Made by a program: the position numbers and the translations under genes. A stretch of 64,000 nucleotides of DNA from DASSSQ01 sp963839285 (lineage in GTDB: Bacteria; Actinomycetota; Thermoleophilia; Gaiellales; Gaiellaceae): the NCBI GenBank assembly GCA_963839285.1, contig CAWIUN010000029.1, positions 1 to 64,000 of the forward strand, given 5' to 3'. Under the pieces are notes generated by a model, which had not been told where the DNA came from, did not search any database, and was given only the letters and a program-made list of their open reading frames with translations. Of the stretch, positions 53,799 through 64,000 are shown in pieces; within the stretch, counting starts at the first letter, position 1; every line of letters begins with the position of its first letter.

Positions 53799-54979
53799 GG
53801 GTGCTCGTCGTCGGCACGGGGGGCGTCGGCCAGGCCGTCGCCCCCATCGCCGCGCGCCGCGGCTTCTTCGAGCGCATGGTCTTCGCCGACCTCGACCCGG
53901 CGCGGCCGCGGGCGCTACGGCGAGCGGCTCGGCGACGAGCGCTTCGGGGCCGCGCAGGTCGACGCCTCCGACACGGCCGCGATCGTCGAGCTGGCGCGGG
54001 CCGAGCGCGCCGACGCGATCCTGAACGCGGCCGACCCGCGCTTCGTGCCGCCGATCTTCGAGGCCGCGCTCGAGGCCGGCTGCACGTACCTCGACCTGGC
54101 GATGTCGCTCTCGCGGCCCGGACGGGACGAAGCTCGGCGACGAGCAGTTCGCGCAGGCCGGACGCTGGGAGCAGGCGGGGCAGCTGGCGCTCGTCGGCAT
54201 CGGCGTCGAGCCGGGCCTCTCGGACGTCTTCGCGCGCTACGCGGCCGACCACCTCTTCGCCGAGATCGACGAGGTGGGGGTGCGGGACGGGGCCGACCTC
54301 GTCGTCGAGGGCTACGACTTCGCGCCGACCTTCTCGATCTGGACGACGATCGAGGAGTGCCTGAACCCGCCGGTCGTCTGGGAGAAGGGGCGCGGCTGGT
54401 ACACGACCGAGCCGTTCTCGGAGCCCGAGGTCTTCGACTTCCCCGAGGGGATCGGCCCGGTCGAGTGCGTCAACGTCGAGCACGAGGAGGTGCTGCTCGT
54501 GCCGCGCGTGGGTCGACTGCAACCGCGTCACGTTCAAGTACGGGCTCGGCGAGGAGTTCATCGACGTGCTGAAGACGCTGCACAAGCTGGGCCTCGACTC
54601 GACCGAGCCGGTCTCGGTGCGCGGCCTCCAGGTGGCCCCGCGGGACCTGGTCGCGGCGGCCCTGCCCGATCCGGCGACGCTGGGCGACCGGATGAAGGGC
54701 CGCACGTGCGCGGGCACCTACGTCACCGGCACCGGCAAGGACGGCAACCCGCGCGCGACCTACCTCTACCACGTGGTCGACAACGAGGAGTCGATGCGCC
54801 GCGACGGCGCCCAGGCGGTCGTCTGGCAGACGGCGGTCAACCCCGTGGTCGCGCTCGAGCTGCTCGCGGAAGGCGTCTGGCAGGGCGCCGGCGTGCTCGG
54901 CCCCGAGGCGTTCGACGCGGTGCCGTTCCTCGACCTCCTGGCCGAGCACGGCTCGCCGCACGCCGTCGAGGAGCGGTAG
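53795..54979 (+). CDS. saccharopine dehydrogenase-family protein, frame-interrupted
   Basis: MRVLVVGTGGVGQAVAPIAARRGFFERMVFADLDP is a Rossmann NAD(P)-binding start. ILNAADPRFVPPIFEAALEAGCTYLDLAMSLSRP and GIGVEPGLSDVFARYAADHLF are saccharopine dehydrogenase motifs. Frame changes lie near 53910, 54124 and 54513, and all give homologous continuation. ATG 53795 overlaps the aminotransferase stop. The family includes saccharopine and carboxynorspermidine/carboxyspermidine dehydrogenases, so in a polyamine locus it may reductively or oxidatively handle such amino-acid-linked amines. Confidence 0.87.
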
Positions 54980-55051
54980 GTCGTCCTGCCGCGGGGCCCG
55001 CGCGTGCGGCTCCGTCGAGGCGGCTCCGTCCCGGCCCGGCATGATGGGCCC

Positions 55052-55556
55052 ATGGACGTCGAGACCGCCATCCGCACGCGTCGGACGCACAAGCTGTTCG
55101 GTCCCGAGCCCGTCCCGCGCGCGGAGCTGGAGCAGCTGCTCGAGCTCGCGCGGTTCGCGCCGAACCACCATCTGACCCAGCCCTGGCGCTTCCGCGTCCT
55201 CGGCCCCGACGCGCTCGCGCGGCTCAAGGAGGCGGGCGGCCCGAAGGAGGCGGCGAAGCTCGACCGCGCGCCGACGCTCGTCGTCGTCTCGGCCGCGCTG
55301 ACCGGGGAGCCGCTCGCGGACGAGGAGGACCTGCACGCGACCGCCGCGGCGCTCTACGCCGTCCTGCTCGCGCGCGCACGCGCGCGGCCTCGCGTCCTAC
55401 TGGCGGACGCCGGGGATCCTGCGCGAGCCCGAGGGCCGCGCCGCCGTCGGGCTTCCCGACGACGAGCGGTTCGTCGGCCTGCTCCACCTCGGCCCGCGCG
55501 TCTCCGAGCCGCCGGAGAAGGAGCGGCAGCCGGCGCGGATCGACTTCCTCGACTGA
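55052..55556 (+). CDS. nitroreductase-family protein, frame-interrupted
   Basis: The ~167-residue FMN-type oxidoreductase begins MDVETAIRTRRTHKLFGPEPVPRAELEQLLELARFAPNHHLTQPWRF, the nitroreductase start with the RRT/R FMN contacts. After a shift near 55380 it continues GLASYWRTPGILREPEGRAAVGLPDDERFVGLLHLG, the usual late strand. It ends at TGA 55554-55556, six bases before the second 169-bp repeat. Physiological substrate unknown. Confidence 0.88.
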
Positions 55557-55561
55557 ACGGC

Positions 55562-55730
55562 TAGAGGCTCGATGTGCATCGGCCGTGGCCGCGGACGTCC
55601 GCCCCAGGCGCGGCGCCACGCTGCACAGGCGTCCTCGCACGTGCAACCAGCATGCGCCACGGACGCCGGCACGCCCTGGCTTGACCTGGAACGGCCCCGC
55701 TGGGGACGTCCAGTACGCATCAAGCCTCTA
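55562..55730 (+). mobile_element. 169-bp repeat with inverted ends, copy B (MITE-like)
   Basis: This copy is identical in length to 42616-42784 and differs at about 16 positions. Ends TAGAGGCTCGATGTGCAT and GTACGCATCAAGCCTCTA are inverted repeats with a few mismatches. The last three bases provide the stop codon of the convergent minus-strand membrane gene, so the element defines that protein's end. No coding gene is evident inside. Confidence 0.75.
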
Positions 55731-56243
55731 CGCGGCCGAGCCGAGCGCCGCGCTGACGACGACGATCACGATCCCGCCGAGCGTGATCGAGAGCACCGAG
55801 CGGACGAAGCTCGTGCGGAAGAAGCGCGTGCGGACGTAGGCGAGCCCGATCAGCTCGACCGCGACGACGGCGACCGCGAGGACGAGCGCCGTGCGGTAGT
55901 TCGGGATCAGGAACGGCAGCGTGTGCAGGATCCCGCCGACGAAGGTGCCGAGCCCGGTGATGCCGCCGCGGACGACGGGGTGCCCGCGACCGGTCAGCTC
56001 GCCGGTGTCGGAGAGGCCCTCCGAGTAGGCCATGCTGACGCCGGCGCCGATCGCGGTCGCGAGGCCGGCGAGCAGCGCGTAGTGCGGCTCGTGGGTCGCG
56101 AGCGCGACGGCGAAGATCGGGGCGAGCGTCGAGAGCGAGCCGTCGATCAGCCCCGTCAGCGCAGGCTGGACGCGCTGAAGCAGGAACCTGTGCTCACGGT
56201 CGGCGGCGCCCGCCGCCTCCCGCTCTCCGACCAGCTCGAACAT
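55728..56243 (-). CDS. VIT1/CCC1-like membrane protein
   Basis: The 171-residue protein has about five membrane helices. LTGLIDGSLSTLAPIFAVALATHEP and GLATAIGAGVSMAYSEGLSDTGELTGRGHPVVRG match the VIT1/CCC1 iron/manganese transporter pattern (first helix Asp, and the cytosolic SxxxSE loop). ATG 56243. It stops inside the end of the 169-bp repeat (TAG 55728-55730). Likely vacuolar-type metal exporter, inferred. Confidence 0.85.
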   Translation of the reverse strand: MFELVGEREAAGAADREHRFLLQRVQPALTGLIDGSLSTLAPIFAVALATHEPHYALLAGLATAIGAGVSMAYSEGLSDTGELTGRGHPVVRGGITGLGTFVGGILHTLPFLIPNYRTALVLAVAVVAVELIGLAYVRTRFFRTSFVRSVLSITLGGIVIVVVSAALGSAA

Positions 56244-56315
56244 GCCTAGAGTCTAGCAAGACCTGCAAACGATCCTTAGCGTGAGGAACGCCTTACAAAA
56301 GCGGTCAGGAGCGCC

Positions 56316-57737
<1,422 letters not shown>

Positions 57738-57739
57738 CG

Positions 57740-58180
57740 TCAGCTGGTCGGGCCGTAGTCGTTCAGGCCCTGCTCGGTCGCGAGCACGCGCGCGACGTCG
57801 AGGGTGGAGACGACGCCGATCGGGCGCCCGTCGGGGGCGTCGAGCACGATCACGTGGGCCGTCTCGTTCTCGGTCATCAGCTGGGCGACGCGCTCGATCG
57901 TCTCGTCCGGGGTCACGGTCAGGACGCTGCTCGAGGCGACCTGCCCCGCGGTCTGCCGGTCGAGGTCGAACGCGGCGGCGGCGACGAGGTCGAGGTCGGA
58001 GACGACGCCCCAGCCGTGGCCGCCGACGACCGTGACGCTGTGCACGGCGACGGCGTGGACGCGGTGCGTCGCCATCATCCGGGCGACCATCCGGAGCGGC
58101 GTCTCGGGTGCGCAGTTGATCACGCCCTGGGTCATCGCCTCGGCGACGGGGCGGGTGAGCGCGGATGCGTCGGTCTGCAT
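57740..58180 (-). CDS. CBS-pair protein, 146 aa
   Basis: MQTDASALTRPVAEAMTQGVINCAPETPLRMVARMMATHRVHAVAV starts the first CBS motif. SSSVLTVTPDETIERVAQLMTENETAHVIVLDAPDGRPIGVVSTLDVARVLA is the second. The pair would bind adenine nucleotides. ATG 58180 is preferred to the longer upstream start. The stop lies two bases before the malic enzyme start, so the two are co-transcribed and the CBS protein may report energy charge to the enzyme (inference). Confidence 0.9.
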   Translation of the reverse strand: MQTDASALTRPVAEAMTQGVINCAPETPLRMVARMMATHRVHAVAVHSVTVVGGHGWGVVSDLDLVAAAAFDLDRQTAGQVASSSVLTVTPDETIERVAQLMTENETAHVIVLDAPDGRPIGVVSTLDVARVLATEQGLNDYGPTS

Positions 58181-58263
58181 GGGCGGATCGTCCCTGCTCC
58201 GCGCCCCGGCGCCATCGGTCGGCGCCCACACGCGGCCGGCGGGGAACTACGTAGGCTTGCCGC

Positions 58264-59144
<881 letters not shown>

Positions 59145-59162
59145 GCCACTCCCGGCCGTCGG

Positions 59163-59639
59163 TCACCAGGCGCGCCACGCCTCGCGCGAGACGACGACGC
59201 CGTGGCCGCTGCGGCTCCGGCAGGTGACGCCGATGACGCGCGAGGCGCAGGCGAAGACGCCGCGGCGCCAGCTGCGCCCGTAGGCGAGCGTGGCGTAGAC
59301 GGGGTGGTCGCTCCCCGCGTAGAGGATGCCGCCGGAGCAGACGACCGAGCCGCGGCCGGTCGGGGCGAGGCGCCAACCGTGCCAGTCGACGCCGCTACGC
59401 GGCGGCGTGCCCGGCGGGTTCAGGCAGCGATCCTGCAGCGCCGCCGCGTAGGCGGCGCGCCGGATCGAGCAGAGGAGCTGCGCGGGAAGCAGGTGGCCCG
59501 TGTCGTCGCGGGCCGCCGGGACGTAGAGGCAGGCGATGTTCCCGGACGGGGAGCGGAACCCGGGCAGCGTCCGCGCCGCCGACACGGACGGCAGCGCGAG
59601 CCCCGTCGCGAGCAACAACGCCACGAGAACACGCGACAC
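59163..59639 (-). CDS. secreted hypothetical protein, 158 aa
   Basis: MSRVLVALLLATGLALPSVSAARTLPGF is a cleavable signal peptide. The mature domain has five to six cysteines (NIACLY, LLCSIR, DRCLN, VVCSGG, FACASR, VTCRSR) that could form three disulfides. FRSPSGNIACLY resembles small actinobacterial secreted domains of unknown function. Convergent with HMG-CoA lyase. Confidence 0.78.
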   Translation of the reverse strand: MSRVLVALLLATGLALPSVSAARTLPGFRSPSGNIACLYVPAARDDTGHLLPAQLLCSIRRAAYAAALQDRCLNPPGTPPRSGVDWHGWRLAPTGRGSVVCSGGILYAGSDHPVYATLAYGRSWRRGVFACASRVIGVTCRSRSGHGVVVSREAWRAW

Positions 59640-59690
59640 GCGAGCGACGCTATGCCCGCGCCGGCCGCGGTCAACGGCCGCTTCCGACCG

Positions 59691-59995
59691 TCAGGCGGCG
59701 CGGGGCAGGCAGCCGCGGATCGCCTGCCGCGCCCGCTCGAAGACCTCGGGGCTGCCCTGCAGCAGGTACGTCCCGTTGGCCGCCGACAGCATCGCGTTCA
59801 CCTCGAACGCGGCCTGCGCCGGATCGACTCCGGGCGCGAGCTCGCCGGCGCGCACGGCCTCCTCGAGCAGCGACTCGAGCAGGGCGAACCACTCCCGCTG
59901 CACCTCGGCGATCCGCTCGCGCACGCGCCCGGGCCGCGTGTCGAGCGTCGCCACGGGCAGCGGCAACGCCGCGCTCGCCTCGGCCCGCCGCGGGT
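59691..59995 (-). pseudogene. TetR-type regulator remnant, C-terminal part only
   Basis: The minus-strand frame ending at TGA 59691 encodes VRERIAEVQREWFALLESLLEEAVRAGELAPGVDPAQAAFEVNAMLSAANGTYLLQGSPEVFERARQAIRGCLPRAA, the ligand-domain end of a TetR repressor. The DNA-binding N-terminus is missing. Reading past ~60000 enters the antisense of a methyltransferase. It shares its break with the neighbour, which is also truncated, so one event probably removed both 5' ends and the promoter. Confidence 0.6.
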
Positions 59996-60603
59996 GGCGT
60001 CCGTCGGCGTCGACTACGTTCCCGCGCTGCTCGAGCGCGCGCGGCTCCGCGCCGCGGCGGAGCTGCTCGAGGTCGACTACGTCGAGGGGGACGCCGAGGC
60101 GCTGCCCTTCCCGGACGCATCCTTCGACGGCGTCCTCTCGGTCTTCGGCTGCATGTTCGCGCCCGACCACGAGCGCGCGGCGGCCGAGCTCCTGCGGGTC
60201 TGCAGGCCCGGCGGGACGCGTCTCGCTCGCCTGCTGGCGGCCGGACGGCTTCGTCGGCGAGATGTTCGGCACCGTCGCGGCGCACGTCGCCCCGCCGCCC
60301 GGGCTGCGGCCGCCGGTCGCCTGGGGCGAGGAGGGCTACCTGCGGACGCTCTTCGGCGACCGGATCCGCTCGCTGCGCGCCCGCACCCGCACGTGCACCC
60401 TGCGCACCGGCTCGCCCGAGGACTACATCGCCTTCTTCCGCCGCTGGTTCGGCCCGGTGATCCGCGCCTACGAGGCGCTCGACGAGGCCGGCCAGGAGGC
60501 GCTGACCGCCGACCTCGTGTCCCTCGTCCGGCGCTGGAACGCGGACCGGGAGGCCGTCTCGCTGCCGTCGTCCTACCTCGAGGCCGTCGCCGTGCGGGCA
60601 TAG
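59993..60603 (+). pseudogene. class I SAM methyltransferase, N-terminally truncated and frame-interrupted
   Basis: The frame is open from about 59993 with VASVGVDYVPALLERARLRAAAELLEVDYVEGDAEALPFPDASFDGVLS, i.e. motif I strand 2 onward, then DHERAAAELLRVCRPGGT. After a shift near 60213 it reads VSLACWRPDGFVGEMFGTVAAHVAPPPGLRPP to the end at 60603. The glycine-rich SAM-binding VLDxGCGxG and everything before are absent. So the fragment should not bind SAM normally. The junction with the TetR remnant is within about ten bases. Confidence 0.65.
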
Positions 60604-60631
60604 GGGCCGGCTGCCACGTACCCTTGGTGCC

Positions 60632-61210
60632 GTGTGGGACCCGCTGATCGAGCTGCTCTCGAGCCCGTGGGCGTACGCGATCGTCTTCGGGATCGCGGCG
60701 CTCGACGCGGTCTTCCCGCTCGTCCCGAGCGAGACGATCGCGATCACCTCCGGCGTCCTCGCGGGGCTCGGCGACCTCGAGCTGCACCTCGCGATCCCGG
60801 CGGCCGCCGCGGGCGCGATCCTCGGCGACTCGACCTCGTACACGCTCGGCCGCACGATCGGCCAGCCGGCCCGCCGGCGGCTCTTCCACGGCGAGCGTGC
60901 GACGCGGGCGCTCGCCTGGGCGGAGCGGACGCTCCACGAGCGCGGCGGCTACCTCGTCGTCGTCGCCCGCTTCGTCCCCGGCGGGCGGACGGCGGTCACC
61001 TTCACCGCCGGGCTCGTCCGCTTCCCGGCCGGGCGGTTCCTCGGCTTCGCGGCGCTGGCCGGGATCGCGTGGGCCTCCTACGCCGTCCTGCTCGGCTACC
61101 TCGGCGGCCGCGCCTTCGAGGAGCAGCCGCTGCTCGCGCTCGGGGTCGCGCTCGGGATCGCGTTCGCGGTCACCGCGGCGGTCGAGGGCTGGCGGCACCT
61201 CCGCCGCTGA
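60632..61210 (+). CDS. DedA-family membrane protein
   Basis: A 192-residue SNARE-associated/DedA membrane protein starting at GTG 60632. Family motifs are FPLVPSETIAITSGVLAGLG (E-x-P-x-P type start), GDSTSYTLGRTIG and GGYLVVVARFVPGGRTAVTFTAGL (the conserved R-F-x-P-x-x-R). Four to five membrane helices. DedA proteins are linked to lipid-carrier recycling and proton-motive-force homeostasis. Confidence 0.92.
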   Translation: MWDPLIELLSSPWAYAIVFGIAALDAVFPLVPSETIAITSGVLAGLGDLELHLAIPAAAAGAILGDSTSYTLGRTIGQPARRRLFHGERATRALAWAERTLHERGGYLVVVARFVPGGRTAVTFTAGLVRFPAGRFLGFAALAGIAWASYAVLLGYLGGRAFEEQPLLALGVALGIAFAVTAAVEGWRHLRR

Positions 61211-61301
61211 GGTCTCCGGCCGCGACGGGACCCGCGACGCCGGCCCAGCCCGTGGCTGGTCCGCCCGCGGCGTCCACGGCGCCGCTGCGACACTTCGCAC
61301 C

Positions 61302-61604
61302 GTGGCCCGCCGGAAGTTCGTCTACGCCCGCGAGCTCCTCAACGTCGGCCCCGAGCTCGGCTCGGCCGACGACGAGTACGACCACGAGCAGCTCCTGCGC
61401 CAGCTCGGCGAGTACGACGTCGGGGCGCCGGGTCAGGGGTTCGGCGAGATCGACGCCGGGGTCGCGCGGATCGAGGTCGACGCGACCGGGCTCGAACAGG
61501 CGCTCGTCGAGGCCGGCTACCGCGTCGAGCGGGTCGAGCTGCTGCGCTGGGACGACGGCGACGAGCCCTTCGACTCGGCCGGCGACGAGTGGGACGAGCT
61601 CTGA
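61302..61604 (+). CDS. hypothetical acidic protein, 100 aa
   Basis: GTG 61302 starts VARRKFVYARELLNVGPELGSADDEYDHEQLLRQLGEYDVG. The product is very acidic, ends DEWDEL and has a pattern of strands and helices without motifs. No signal peptide or helix for the membrane. It lies in front of the YyaL-like gene by 23 bases on the same strand. I do not recognise it. Confidence 0.6.
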   Translation: MARRKFVYARELLNVGPELGSADDEYDHEQLLRQLGEYDVGAPGQGFGEIDAGVARIEVDATGLEQALVEAGYRVERVELLRWDDGDEPFDSAGDEWDEL

Positions 61605-61627
61605 CCGCCCGGAGCTAGGGTGACCCG

Positions 61628-63527
<1,900 letters not shown>

Positions 63528-63782
63528 TAGCGCTCGAAGCGGCCCTCGTCCGTGTGGAGCCACTCGACGAGGTCGTCCTCGAAGCGGGCGATCTCGGGGC
63601 GGAGCCGGACGAGCTGGTAGTCGAGCCAGCGCTCGCGGTCGCAGACGTGCTCGTCGGCCTCGGCCCGCGGGACGCAGGCGCCGCACTCGGAGCAGGCGAT
63701 GTACTGGGGTTGCGGGAACACGAACATCGCTGGGCTAACGGCTCGCCGCGCCGGATGGATACGGGCATCGTATGATCGGACT

Positions 63783-64000
63783 GTGCCGGGCCGGTTCGCA
63801 GAGGAGCTGAACGCCCAGGTCGCGCGCGAGTTCGCGGCCTCGCAGCAGTACGTGGCGATCGCCGTCCACTACGACGTGCAGACCCTGCCGCAGCTCGCCG
63901 CGCACTTCTACCGGCAGGCGGTCGAGGAGCGGAACCACGCGATGATGATGGTGCAGTACCTGCTCGACCTCGACGAGCCCGTGCGGATCCCCGGGATCGA
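63783..64000 (+). CDS. ferritin-like protein, partial at window end
   Basis: GTG 63783 reads VPGRFAEELNAQVAREFAASQQYVAIAVHYDVQTLPQLAAHFYRQAVEERNHAMMMVQYLLDL. The helix pattern with E and ExxH in AVEERNHAMM is the ferroxidase centre of bacterial non-heme ferritin. The gene runs off the window at 64000. It would store iron as a 24-mer shell. Confidence 0.85.
   Translation, partial: MPGRFAEELNAQVAREFAASQQYVAIAVHYDVQTLPQLAAHFYRQAVEERNHAMMMVQYLLDLDEPVRIPGI

Overview
The window is 64 kb of very GC-rich bacterial DNA with actinobacterial character. Evidence for that is the consensus actinobacterial/Gram-positive SOS operator before lexA, a class A RNase P RNA, a SigA-type sigma factor with an Ala-rich spacer, frequent GTG/TTG starts and strong G/C-ending codon bias. 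The gene set (trehalose from glycogen, polyamine uptake and catabolism, ACT-malic enzyme) would fit a soil or water Thermoleophilia-like actinobacterium. That placement is my inference and cannot be proved from the sequence alone.

Layout. 0-5.4 kb: an MMPL/RND exporter, lexA with its SOS box and a coupled zinc-ribbon gene, rnpB, and a 1.1 kb segment bounded by a second copy of the rnpB 3' end and terminator. 5.4-15 kb: flavodoxin, a MacB/FtsX ABC exporter, a CNNM/CorC-type membrane protein, an MBL-fold protein, a divergent histidine kinase/response regulator pair, and a GNAT acetyltransferase. 15-21.6 kb: a minus-strand run (HDAC-like deacetylase, DUF6457-like protein, 5'-3' exonuclease, PlsC-like acyltransferase), then topA and the sigma factor. 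21.7-28.4 kb: a complete oligopeptide ABC operon (binding protein, two permeases, two ATPases) followed by an NlpC/P60 peptidase. 28.4-33.3 kb: an island of visibly lower GC with an HTH-only LuxR gene, DnaA-box-like motifs, a candidate 20-residue peptide gene, an HD-GYP protein and a badly interrupted MalT/LAL-type regulator. 33.4-42.6 kb: adenosine deaminase, the overlapping treZ-glgX-treY operon, a class II aldolase-like protein and a PAS-LuxR regulator. 42.6-55.7 kb: flanked by two copies of a 169-bp repeat with inverted ends, it holds ankyrin, MBL-rhodanese, an NrtR-like regulator divergent from a BMP lipoprotein, and a polyamine locus (PuuB-like oxidase, Lrp regulator, PotABCD-type importer, aminotransferase, saccharopine-dehydrogenase-like enzyme). 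55.7-64 kb: VIT1-like protein, malic enzyme with a CBS-pair gene, HMG-CoA lyase, a truncated TetR/methyltransferase pair, DedA, YyaL-type thioredoxin-domain protein and the start of ferritin.

A recurrent feature cuts across everything. About 40 reading-frame breaks interrupt about 26 otherwise well-conserved genes, including the normally essential topA. Almost all equal one extra base. I treat them as probable sequence or consensus errors, give the full span of each gene and note where the frame changes. The most interesting unexplained items are the 169-bp repeat pair, the duplicated rnpB tail, the small peptide unit in the low-GC island and the fused remnants of a divergent TetR/methyltransferase pair.
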